From Ophthalmolycus amberensis (lineage: Eukaryota; Chordata; Actinopteri; Perciformes; Zoarcidae), in contig JAFEUB010001429.1 of the NCBI GenBank assembly GCA_024529925.1, positions 186,001-250,000 on the forward strand: a stretch of 64,000 bases of DNA. Direction: 5' to 3'. A program made the translations under genes and the position numbers. The notes beneath the pieces were generated by a model. The model was not told the origin of the DNA, did not search any database, and was given only the letters and a program-made list of their open reading frames with translations. Shown here piece by piece: positions 1 to 11,700 of the stretch. Within the stretch, counting starts at the first letter, position 1. Each line of letters opens with the position of its first letter.

Positions 1-709
1 AGCTGCTGATTTATCACTGTGTTACAGTAATGAGATGTATTTCCTGTATCCCATTCTTACAGATGTCGCATGATAATAATAGGCTGATTAAAACACACTT
101 GAATGGACGTGCGCTCGTTCTCTGTGCGAGTGAAGAGCTGATGTTCTTTAGACGGACCGTGCTCGGCTGATGGCTTGTCACTCTGGCCCCGGGCTACCCA
201 TGCGAATGGGTGACTACAATAGAGTCAGCAGACAGGAAACACTGGCCTGCCCAGTGGCCTCCTTTCTCCTCCACGTGGACCACAATGGAACGACCCCGTT
301 GTACAATCGGCTGCACATTGATCTCGGGGGCCAGACCCCCGGCACATTGATTAGCCACTGATCATGGAAGTCCCTCACTAGTCGGCAGGGAGAACGGGCG
401 ACATATTTGTTCTCATTGGACGAAATGATCTGGTTATTGTGCGGCCGTGGCCCAAGGGACATAAAGCCTTAATGACAAGAGGGTGATGGAATGTCAAGTG
501 TTTAAAAGCATGAATAAATCCAAAGGCTCTCGGGGGAGTCTTTGCTTTCCCTGCATGCCGTTCTCTTTTCCTCACTCCACTTTTGCATATTTTATTTCAA
601 AGGAGAATAAAAACGTATTTCTCTAGAGTGCCCAGTTGCCGTTTGGCTTTGCTTGATGTAATTGTTTTGGTTTTTTTTGTCAGGTTGTGATAAAGAAGGT
701 AAGAGCCTC

Positions 710-763
710 TGTGTGTGTGTGAGAGAGAGGAATAGAAACAGAGTGAGAGTTAGAGAGAGAGAT
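710..763. repeat. (TG)n-(GA)n microsatellite
   Basis: GT repeat passing directly into interrupted GA repeats. Confidence 0.85.
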
Positions 764-3676
764 GGAAGGTTGGGATGTGTATGGTTTATGATTACATGTC
801 CTTTTTGTGGAGCACATCAACCATTCATGCAAGAGGAAACCGCGGCGAGATGAAAAATGTGCTTCCGTGCCCTCGCGGGCGCCGCAAAGTGACATTGAAC
901 GTCCATATACACGCAGAAAATCTCACGCTCAGCCGATATGCATCTTATGTGAGAACCGGCGTTCATCATTTTCGTCTCAGTGTGCCCCGTCCTCCCCCAT
1001 CCCTCCCTCCCTCCCTCACCCGGTCCCGTGACCACGGTGTCACGGCCGTGCGTGGGCCGAGAGTAACGGCAGGACGGGGTCCTGATAAATGAAGGCTGAT
1101 AAATCAGCGTCGCCGACAGAGGCAGAACAATATCTGCTGAAGCAGCGGGTGAGCCGTTGCACAGATATCTGCCTGCAGTCAGTGGGAACACGGGGGAGCC
1201 GTAGATCACGGATCTGGATGTTTGGTGGACCGCCGCGCAAAGAACCCGCAACTCAGGTGCAGCTCCCCCCCCCCCCGCCGTGGGTGAAGCAATCCAAACC
1301 AATCGATCTAATATCACACTTACAAGGCAGCGGCGTAGAAATGAAATTGATTGATTCCACACACTAGGTCTATACACAAATACATTAAAGACTGCACCTG
1401 CCCCGCGTGTGCACTCGCTGTCATCCAGAGCCTGCTCACTTATTCATTCAAAGGTAGCATGCAGGGACCGGGGACCAGAAGAAATATGGGCTCGCTGCTA
1501 GGGGCTAGAACATTTCTATCGATAGCCCGGGTAGCATCCATCTTCCCAAAGTCCACCAAAGGTCAGGAGCAGCATAACTTAGAAGCTGGTTTTCATCGGA
1601 TCCTAGTCTGTATTCTGCATGTTTACTGCCCGCCCCCCCTCCCATGGAGGCCGGGTTGGATCCGCTGACACTTTGCTCAGCCATCCACACACACACGCCG
1701 AGGAGCTGAGGACGGCTGTCTGGTAACTGCGATGCTGAGGGGGCGTCGGTGGAAGCATTGTTTCACAGTCAATAAAAGGGGCCCTGGGGTGCTTGTAAGA
1801 ACAGCAATCTGCAGCCATTTTCCAAAGAGAACATCTTGGGAGTACTCGGGGGAGTTATAGGTTGAGTTGGTACCCGCATTTGGAGTTAATATTTTGAAAT
1901 ATAAAATATATATATTATAATAATGTGCCAGGCACATATTGCAGTATCGAATGGGAAAAGACAACGGAGTCACTGGAATGCAATGTGCACACGGGAGACA
2001 GAAGGATACACAACAAAGCCCACATAATGCCAGCCAGCACATAACAGCTCATTATTTATTTATCTTTGTATTCCTGAGGTGTTTGCTCTGTTTTTTTCGA
2101 AATGTGCATTTGCAATGTCAAAGACATAAACTGGCAGATGAAACCGATGTCGTTCCCATCCAACTTAATTAGCTTTGCACGTAATCCCGGCCCATTTGCA
2201 TTCCCTTGCATTACTATTTTTATCCATTTGTCAGCGCGCTAAAATATGCAGAAACAAGATACTATTTCCAGCAATTATTTCACCCATCCATACGCCACCA
2301 TATGGCAAATAAAATGATGAAAATATGCTTCTCACACAATAGTCATTCCAATTAGCGCTCACTCAGTCAACGTCAATGACGATAATCCTCAAACTACGTC
2401 GTCCTTTAATGTCCCATAAAATACATCTTTCTTTGCTTGCGTTGTGTTAACGCCGCGTGTCTATAAATGGCAGCAGCGTCTGTTTTCTTGGGGTGTGGAT
2501 GGTGAAGGAGCCGTGTGGAGGCCTGCCTTCATGTCCTGGACTCTCTTGGATTGCCGGCTTTCCTTCGAGGATAATCCATGTTGTGAAATTGAAGTACAGT
2601 GTTGGAATATCAATTCTTTTTTTTTTTTCTCCCCCTGCTGAGGGTTAATAATAAAAAAAGAGGAGAGAGAGAGAGGACTTTACTGCTTGGTGGATATGAA
2701 CCAAGAGCTTCAGAAAGTGAACGCACTCTGTAGCCCCCGTGCTGCAACTGTAAAGCTACTCATCTGTGTATAATTTAAAGCAGTAGTTTGACAGTCGGGA
2801 TCGTCTGGCGCAGAGTTAGATCGATATAACTCCCAAATCCGTCCGTTAAATGTACAAAATGTCGAACCACTCCGTTTAATGCCGTAAAATCCCACCTCTG
2901 GAAATATGTCCCGCTCGGCTGCGCAGTAGTTAAGTAGTTCTTTACGTCTTAAGCCGTAAAAAGCATATGGCGAAGCCCTTTTGAGACGTTGAGTCACGAA
3001 CCACAAGCAAAGAAAGCATTTAGGCGGAGGTTTAAGTGGTGTTATCACTCGTTTGGCAAAGCAGGAACAAAAGGAAGTACTTTAAAGCCAGCCGTCTGGT
3101 TTGAAAACCTCAGAGTTTAAGGAAGTAAATTGGCAAAAAAAAAACACAAATCTGACTCGGCTGCAGTTGAAACGGCACCTTTGCGGTCTGACAAGTTTGT
3201 TGTTTAACATTTCACCCGACGATAAAGAAAAATGTCATGTTGCTGCTGGCTAATGGAGTGCGCAGCTTTGCATACTTTGAGATAAGTGATATATGCGCCA
3301 GACAAGGTCACCTGAAAACAAGTCTGTAAAAAACACACAAGTCCTCGCCTCACGCAGGAGGATGCATGAGAACAGACTGGTGTTCTTCAGAGCGACCGGG
3401 TGTGTGGAGCAGCGACACATTACACCGGCTGGAAAACAAAAGGCAGGTACGGTTCACCGGTCACTCTCTAATAGACACGTGTCTGGGTTCTTGTGCGAGG
3501 ACTACAAAACCAGACTTGCTCCCGTCTAATTTGGTTGAATTAATAAGCCATGTCCACATCTATGCAGCTGGGTGCAAGGGGAGGGAGGGGAGGGAGGAGG
3601 GCAGGTGAAGGCTAAACGGCCGACTTTCATCACAGACATTCACCGCACACGGCAGGTCGTTACCGCGCCGCCACCA

Positions 3677-3698
3677 CGCACGCACACACACACACACC
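3677..3698. repeat. (CA)n microsatellite
   Basis: Short CA tract in the downstream intergenic region. Confidence 0.8.
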
Positions 3699-4170
3699 AA
3701 GTCTGTCCCAGGGGGGCAGCGTGCGGAGTCCCTAGAGTCAGTTTTTGGAGGCGTGCTTCATTTTGAGGTCAAGTCCAATCCGACCTACAGTACTGTACAG
3801 TACACATGGCTGATGGCAGACAGGTGCCGGATGGATTTGGCATTTTCCACGAGCTTTTGACCTCTGACTTGGCTTAGAAACTGTGTTCCAGAGTGAGTTT
3901 GTTTACAACTTGTCATCGAACCGCTCGGCCGAAAGAGTTTGGATAGTGTACAGCGTGTGCAGACGGATAAATAAAGGTTTAAATGATTTATTCTCCCCTC
4001 TGGTAAAATATTGTAGAATACAATATGTACCATTTTTTTGTTGTTTTGTTTAAAGCTATTGTCCTTAGAGATAGATTTCGCAATCTAATCACGCCTCTGC
4101 AGCAATGCTGAGTTTGAGTAAAACCAAATAAACGAAGAGGCAGTTTAGTTTTTAGCTCCAAAATTTGCAT

Positions 4171-4176
4171 TTTATT
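4171..4176 (-). promoter_or_regulatory. candidate distal polyadenylation signal AATAAA for cdh2
   Basis: AATAAA on the minus strand, followed within 25-45 nt by a T-rich stretch (CGTTTATTTGGTTTTACTC) that could serve as the downstream element. It lies at the point where the long AT-rich stretch after the stop codon ends. Other AATAAA copies exist further upstream, so this is the longest-form choice. Confidence 0.45.
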
Positions 4177-5459
4177 TGGATGGTCGGGGTCAGAGATGTA
4201 TAGTTTGCTTTCCAGTACACATGGTTCTCCTCAAGGCTTAAGTCCAAAACCTTCTCCAGTCTTAAAGCTGATTCAGCAATTAGTGCCTAGCATGTCCCTC
4301 CCTCCCACCCCCACCCAACCCACCCCCTTTTTGGTACAAAACAAACAGTTGTGCTGACAAGATCACTACTCTTCTATTTTTATCAATGCATTTTTCTTCA
4401 CGTTTTATACAAAAAAAAAAACTTAACTTCTACACAGTTAATGTCACCCAGATTTTTTATTTTTTTTTCACCTTGTAAATAAATTTGGGAAGCAACATTT
4501 TTCATTTCTGTTGTCATGAAAAGATAAAAACATGCAAAAAACTTGAATTTGTAGTCCAAATTATACATTTACAAGTTTGGAACCTTTTGCACTTTTTCAT
4601 GTACTACAATAAAAGAAAAAGATCAAAGGAGAAAGAAAGAAACATTATGTACACACATCTTTTTACAGTGAAGTAAAGTTGAAAATATCAGATGATGACT
4701 AAGGCAAATGAAGTGTACATAGATTAGACCGAAACAGCTGTTTTTGTTTTTGTAAAATACTACATCACCTCAGAAACAGAAAAAAAATCTGCTACAAAAG
4801 TATGATTCATAACTCCCTTTATTTGCAACCAGCTGCATATTTTTTTTTTTTGTGAAAAAGTCTAGAAGTCTAGCGTAATGTACAGTGCTGATCTTAATTG
4901 ACTTTCTTTCTGTCCAAGCTAACAGAAGATCCTTAATTTCTTCGTCTTTGTAGTTTATTTAAATAATCTTCAACAAACAGGAACGTTGTGTAACCGAAGA
5001 GGAAAAAAAGCATGTAGAAGCATACCAGAGTGTAACATACTTAGTTTGAAATCACTCCAAAAGTCAGTACCATTAAAGCCTTGAACATAAAACTAATCAT
5101 TTAGATCCAAAGAATGTACAAAAAGGCACATTATATCCCAGTGCTTCTGTACTGTGAAATTCAAGTGTAACTGAGCGCATTCAATACCAACAATCCCGAG
5201 TGGCGACAGCCCACCAGTGTTCCCTCCCCACAGCCTCCATAACCGGACCACAGCCTATGCCTAAGCTTTCAACAAGCATATGTATGCGTAGACTACAACA
5301 ATAAGCCTAGGTTGGTTGTTTTTGAAAAAAATTCTGAATCAATGTTTATTTCTTTTTTTTTGTTTTTTTGTATTTTTTCTGTCACAGTTCCGTCACTCTC
5401 GGGGAATATCAGAAGCCGTCCGTGTCCATCAACAGGAAATCTTTCCTTCGTTGTTTTTT

Positions 5460-5482
5460 TTCTTCTTCTTCTTCTTCTTCTT
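5460..5482. repeat. (TTC)n tract in the 3' UTR
   Basis: TTC trinucleotide run, GAA on the transcribed strand, about 35 nt after the stop codon. Confidence 0.85.
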
Positions 5483-5517
5483 TCTTTTCTCTCGCATCTC
5501 TTCTTCCTTCGGGCGCT

Positions 5518-5724
5518 CTAGTCATCACTTCCGCCGTACATGTCCGCCAGTTTCCTGAAGCGCGGGCCCCAGTCGTTGAGGTAATCGTAGTCCTGGTCGC
5601 CCCCGCTGCTGGAGGAGTTGAGGGAGCTGAGGGAGCCGGCCGTGGAGCCGCTGCCCTCGTAGTCGAACACGAGCAGGGAGTCGTAGGGGGGGGCGGTGGG
5701 GTCGTTGTCTGCCGCCTTAAGTCC
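5518..5724 (-). CDS. cdh2: cdh2 exon 16: beta-catenin-binding domain and stop codon
   Basis: Encodes residues 840-907 and the TAG stop. The sequence is GLKAADNDPTAPPYDSLLVF, then DYEGSGSTAGSLSSLNSSSS and finally YDYLNDWGPRFRKLADMYGG with SDD. This is the beta-catenin-binding region; the serine-rich stretch is the one whose phosphorylation strengthens catenin binding in classical cadherins. Acceptor ccgtgcag. Human ends MYGGGDD, here MYGGSDD. Confidence 0.98.
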   Translation of the reverse strand, partial: GLKAADNDPTAPPYDSLLVFDYEGSGSTAGSLSSLNSSSSGGDQDYDYLNDWGPRFRKLADMYGGSDD

Positions 5725-8700
5725 CTGCACGGAAGGAAGCAAAACCGCGGTTAGATGAGGAGATTAAATTCAAGTCTGCGCAATAACACTTCTGCACACA
5801 AGCAGACTAATCTGTCCTGCAAACCCATGGATGGTTCTACCTCCACTTCAGGAAGTCAGATTAATCAGGCTCTAGTGTTCCTGTGAGTTCCCGCTGTCTT
5901 CGGGTCTGAACTCTTTCTGGGATATCGGATTATCTGCTGCTTGATCGAAAGCCAAGATTGAGCATATCCAGCGGCCTCGGATTACTGGAATCACCTCCCC
6001 CACCGGTCTCTGTGCAAGCCCCCCCACCCCCCCACGACATTCTCTTCACGAGCGTCAGAACAATTCCAGCTGGTTGTCTTTTAATATAGATAACAACATC
6101 TTTAATATATCGTATTCCATCCGAGTCCTGCCTAAACAGTAGTTTAAGACGAGGGGAGGGGGGGGGGGTCTATTCCGAAGATTGTGCTCGACATTCCCAG
6201 AAATCCTCGCCGCGGCATGAGAGGTCCTTATGGATTATTATTGATTTCCAGCCGGGACTCATGGGACTTGATGGATTGCTAATCTAGGAGTTGAGATGTG
6301 CTTTGGCCATGAACCACTTTGGATCTAAGCCTGGTTTCTGCCAGGTAACCCAACAAATAAGAAATGAATTAACAGAAGTGGCGCAACGTGACACAGAACA
6401 AAAAAATTAATGAAAAAAAATCGAGACCTCTGCCCAACTTGTCAAAGATTTATAGTTTCCTCTGTGCTGCTATTACGGCTCTGAAATGCTCTCAAATAAA
6501 AAGACGGCTTGAATTAAAGTGCCCGGGCACTTAGCGATTATTTTCCACTTGTTAGCTTCCGTTAAGCATTTGCTCAGGGCTGCGATGCTGATAATTTGGT
6601 GGGAAATATGACAAATGGATCGTTCATTACAATGCCAACCATAATCGCTCCGCTGGTTATGGTCCGCTCCATCTCCAACCAAAAAACCCTGCTGGCAGTT
6701 TCATAAGGTTAGTCAATCACAGAACTCAGCCTCGTGGTTTCACAATAACCGGGTCACCAGGCGGGGGGTCCTGCGCTGGAGACGATCACGACTCTCGGTG
6801 AGATGTTGAACTGCCCCCCCCCCCCCCCACTGGTTGGAGTCGCTCCGTCCCACAGATAACAACACAGACGTGTAATAAAACCCACCGGTGTTTCCATTCG
6901 GACGCCACACCGTGCAACACAAAACAACAATGAACGCAATCACTTCAGCTTTGTCTCCCTCTGTTTGGCACTGTGTCCACCTGTAACCGAGGTCATGTCA
7001 AGTTGGTGTGTGCCGCCCTCCCCCACCACCACCACCACCACCACCACCACCACCACCACCACCCTTTGTGAGAACAGACCAGTTGCCTAATAGACCTTTG
7101 TTTGTCCAACTGTGAGGTTAAAGTCCTTATGCTAAACCTCTGCCTAATGTATTTGTCCCTCTAATTTAGTTAAGAGCCACAAGCTCCTGGGGGCGTGTGC
7201 ACATTTCAGGATGGAGATCAGACGCCTCCCCTCCCCCCCTCACTGTCTCCCCCACTGCTCTGGCGGCGAGCCCTTATCAGTTAGGTCAGATTCCAGCTCC
7301 GTGTGAGCCGCCACGACTGAGGTTTTAGCGACAGTCAAATCTGGGCCTGGAAACAGATCAGCGCTGTCTGGGTGCGGTGAGCTTCTTTCTGGGTCAGGAT
7401 GCTCAGACTTGGGGAGCGTTTGAAAAGGTCTTGTGAGACCGTTAAAATAACAAGCCTGATGAAGGATGGGTGCGCGTCGTCAAACTGTTCGTCGTGGAGC
7501 GGCGGGGAAACATTACATTACATACGCCACGACAAAATGCATTATGCGTGTTCACGACACGCGGCGAGAGCGAGAGCGAGCGGCGTCTGGGCAAAAGGGA
7601 TCTGAGAGATGGATTGCCGGGCAGCAGCGCTGAAAGAGCAAGTTCTAATTTAGAAACATGGGCGCCATCCAAAAAACTAGGAGAGAACTCCATTTGTAAT
7701 GCTGTGAAACTCTTGTCTGTTGGAGCTTGTGAAAAATACATGACTGCTCTTTTCATTTTACATTCTCCCTTCATGCCGAGTCAATGGTGGCCCCAGGCAA
7801 ACCAAGGCACTCTGAATAGAGCACTCCGATAGAAAGCCAAGGCATTGCTTCTCTCATCTCCTATTTCTATGCCGACACATCTATAACTCTGCTTTGGCGG
7901 AAAGTGAGGAGAAAAACAATTATGTCTAAGTGAGTTAGCATCATGTACTCTTTGGGCTTCTCTGTGCGTCTCAGTGGAAGTGTGTTCTTCTGCTGGGGAA
8001 CGATGAAAACAATTATAATAATAATAATAATAATAGATTCAATTTAAAGTCCCCCCCCCCCCCGCACTACAAGGCGACACGCAACTGCTTGATGAGTCCT
8101 ATAAACCAAATTGTTTATTTAGATACAAGTTTATGATAATAAAAGTCATTCAGCTTGAAAATGAAATTCCAGCTTTGTAACCGCAGATTCTTTCACTTCA
8201 TCTGATTTCCTGGGATTTCATTTCACCGTACAACAAAACAATCTCAGTTTACCAAGTGCTCTGTGTGTGTGTGCTGGATTTTTTTTACCTCATTGATGAA
8301 GTCTCCGATGTCTCCAGGGTGGGGTGCTGCTGACCTCATGGGGTACTGTGGCTCAGGGTGGAGGGGTCTCTCATCTAGACGGCGGATTCCCACCGGCTTG
8401 ATGGCGTCAGGCTCTATCGTGTCCGGCTGCTGGAGCTGACTCAGGTCGTAATCCTGTGGGGGGGGGGGGGGGGGGGCACATAGACAGATGGGAGTTAGCT
8501 AAGCGGGCGCGACGAGACCCCGAAGTGGAGCGCGATTATCCAAATAGGTAAACACATCCTGCTCTGCGCAGAGGACGAGGAAGTTCAGCTGAGTGGAGGG
8601 GAAAAGAGATTTTAAAGTTGGAATGCAGCGGGAAGAGTTGAGGGTGCCAGAGGGGAAACTTTAAATCTTCTTGTCTGTGAAGCACAAGCCCAGGGACAAT

Positions 8701-11700
8701 TTGACACATCCAGAGAGCCGGCACCGAGGGGGTCCAAGCTGAGGACCACATCATACGCCTGCAGAGTGTTTGTACTTGCGCGGCGTGCTGCAGGAAGGAC
8801 GTGCAGGCGACTGCTTCGCTCTAATCAATGCCCAGACACGGGATGGTGGATATGCATAAGCCATCGCTAATCCTATTAACATTACCAAGGCAACCTGAAT
8901 GGCTCGCAGTTTGTGCAAAGTGCAAAGAAGGAGGAGGAGGAGGAGGAGGAGGAGGAGGAGGGGAAATAGTGAAGAGAGAAAAAAGCAGTTGGGGGAGAGA
9001 AAGAGGCCGTGGTGAAGAGCTGAGCTGAGCGACTGGAGTGTCCCGGTGACAGCAGATATGATGGAGAAAATGCCATTTGAGAATCAGGGTGTGTGTGTGC
9101 GCACCTAATAAGCGTGCATGATGGATTGTCCCTCTTTAGAAGATTTTCGGTAATCCATCCATCTCTAATATCCCCCTTCAAAATTGCCTTTGCTCAGTTG
9201 TACATGCACCTACACACAAAGACGGCCGCACGCTCACTCCCAGGGGAAACAAGGGAAAGGCTGCAGACACTCCAATGTAAAAATAAACAGGAGAATAAAT
9301 ACAAACCCTGTGATGCTGCACAAACAGCCCGGACAGACAAACACGACAGAGCATGTGGCCACTTGACAAACACCAACTCAAGTCCGCACCAGTAAGTACC
9401 ACGGCCAATCCAAAACAAGCACATTGATTATTCATGTGTAATTTGATTTCATGGGGAATGGCGGTGAACCCCGAGGCTGGCTGGCTGGAGGAGGAGGAGG
9501 AGGAGGAGAACAACGGTCAGCACACATCGCGCGGTGACGAGCATCCATCATCTTTGGTCCGTTTCAGGCCAACTACTGTCTGGCCTTCTCATGAGGTCGC
9601 ACACCGGAGGGGTCAGGAGCCGGTTAACGGGAATGGAAACAGAGACGTATAATGGCCCGACTCAGCAGGAAGATCTAATGACATACCAGTCCCCCTCCTG
9701 GGAATTGACTCCTCACATGTACTCTGGCCGGCTGGAATGGCCGCCCCCGGCCTTAACGACCCACATTAAACATGGCAGACTGCCTCACACACTCGATCTG
9801 CTGTGAGGCACAGCTGAGCCGTTTAAAAACACAGAACTCAGTTTATCGATTTCATCGTTTTTTTTGCCGTAATTCCTACTCGTCATAATAACATCGTACG
9901 CACGTATTAAAATCTGGAGGAGTGGTAACTTCACCCAAAAAAATAAAATCCAATGGGGCAAGAAACAGTCACACGGTCACACCGGCCGTTTATAGAGAGA
10001 GCTCCAGGTGCAAGTCTGAGCACACGCAGGTTTCCTGTGCAGTGATGGATTATTACAAACATGTCCTCGGTGCTCACTTTTGGCTCTACCGACCAAATAT
10101 GATCGTTTATATAATCTGGCATTAACATGTCTTAAATAAATAGATCCAAAGACTTGGACGAGAAAATGTATACCACCATCTTTGTCCGTCTGCTCAACAT
10201 AAGACTAGAGCCAGCAGCCGGTCAGCTTAGCTTAGCACACTGGGAACAGACGTGCCAGGAGTCAGATTCTGTAACCTTTGCACTAAGCAGCTAGCTGTCT
10301 CCCTCTTTGGCCAGACTGTATGCTAAGTTTCAGGGTTCACACTTTTCCAGTCATTGAAAAAATGCGAAAAACAACTCAAATGTCCTGTAAAACCATGTCC
10401 TGTCCCTGAAAATGATTTCAACATTCTACTATGTCCCTTTTGCTGAGAATGAAATACTAATCTACGTATCAGAGCTCCACCAAAACAGATTTGCCTTCTG
10501 AAAGGGCCGAGTTATGTTCCGGAGCATTTTAACGTGAAAGTCAAAGCTTACAAATGAGAGGATTTTGACGAGGCTGCTCTCGGTTATGTTGAACCGCTGC
10601 GAACACTCCTTAAAGTCACGTCACATGTTTAGCACATGAGGGCTGGATGACATTACGTAACGTTGCTTTTCTTCCCAACCTGTATTTATCCATTCCCATC
10701 CATTATCCGTAACCGCTCATCCTGTTTCAGGGCCGCGGGATCAGCCATGTGCAGACATCAGGCGAACGATGGGTACACAATGGACGGGTCGCCAGACTAT
10801 CGCAGGGCTGACGTAAAGAGACAGACCACCATTCAAAACGGAGGAAACCCACGATGACACGAGCAGGACATGCAAACTCCACACGGAGGAGACGGGGCTT
10901 TGCCACCACCCCACCCCACCCCACCGTGCAGCCCAGCTGTGGTGCTTGCTAGCTTGTTTTGCCTACATCTTTCTATGATCACTTTGTGACTTTTCGTGTG
11001 CCCACTGGCTTTGAAAGAGCTAGATTTGTGTTTTACCGTTTCCGTCTGCACAGAGATTTTCAAAACCACGCTCGTTTGGACAGGATTTCTGATTTGAGAA
11101 TGAAGGAGGGAAAAAGCGCCCGTGTACATGTGAACTAGATTACAGACTGCACTGCACGTCTTTTAGATCTGACGTCCACAGAGAGGAATATATTGGTGTG
11201 TGGCGCGATCTCCGTCTGTCATACCAGCTCTCATCACTGACAAGGTCCTGGAAAATCCTGGAAAAGGATCTCTAGGAAAGAGTGGGGGGCCTGAGTTAAG
11301 CTTCATATTAACCGTACACAGTCTCTAATGACCAGAGGTGAAAAAAGAAAATAAGCCTCAGATTGTGATAAGCCAGAATTATCTCGTTGATATTAGAGAC
11401 GTTACAGTTCCTCCGACATGTTAAACAGAATCCCTGCATAAGCAGGTCTGATTTGCGTAGTTCCACTTACTGCATGGGATTGAAAAACAAAGCCTCGTTG
11501 TCTCCGAGGTTATGCGTCAAATCATCCTCAGGTCATTTGAAGAAGCCGATCCCTTTCTTGCATACATTTTTTGTTTGTAACCTGCAAACCTGTGCACGAC
11601 TTGATTTGCTATTATTCCTCCATTGTTATTTTTTCCTGATCAGCTGTCTGCCTTTCGATGAAACGAGTGCTTCACAAACCAAAACAAGCCGGAGCGATGG

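Larger units (their letters stand above)
1..4140. other. intergenic sequence downstream of cdh2
   Basis: No exon-like or conserved coding segment was recognised. The open frames (the longest, at 817-1,377 minus, is 186 codons) have no family signature and compositions typical of chance frames in GC-rich DNA. It contains TG/GA and CA microsatellites, an AT-rich patch at 1,890-1,925 and a G-quadruplex-like run at 3,578-3,601. Confidence 0.7.
4150..5517 (-). other. cdh2: cdh2 3' untranslated region (extent inferred)
   Basis: About 1.35 kb of AT-rich sequence between the stop codon and the furthest plausible polyadenylation signal. On the transcribed strand it holds a (GAA)n tract just after the stop, many U-rich runs, and an overlapping ATTTATTTA AU-rich element near 4,477-4,486. 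ACTGGAA at about 4,210 and TGTTACA at about 5,033 fit seed matches for miR-145 and miR-194, which are reported N-cadherin regulators, but such short matches are weak evidence. Several internal AATAAA copies (near 4,456, 4,818, 4,955) could give shorter forms. Confidence 0.65.
5725..8288 (-). other. cdh2 intron 15
   Basis: 2.56 kb. Contains a (CCA)n tract, a C15 run at 6,814-6,828, a C13 run at 8,051-8,063 and an ATA repeat. No other gene or repeat family was recognised. Confidence 0.85.

Noticed and set aside
817..1377. 186-codon open frame on the minus strand downstream of cdh2
   Set aside because: No recognisable family, low-complexity patches from poly-C and CT-rich sequence, and an overlapping plus-strand frame of similar quality.
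5368..5754. 128-codon plus-strand frame over exon 16
   Set aside because: Antisense shadow of the conserved catenin-binding exon; its length reflects the GC-rich coding sequence beneath.
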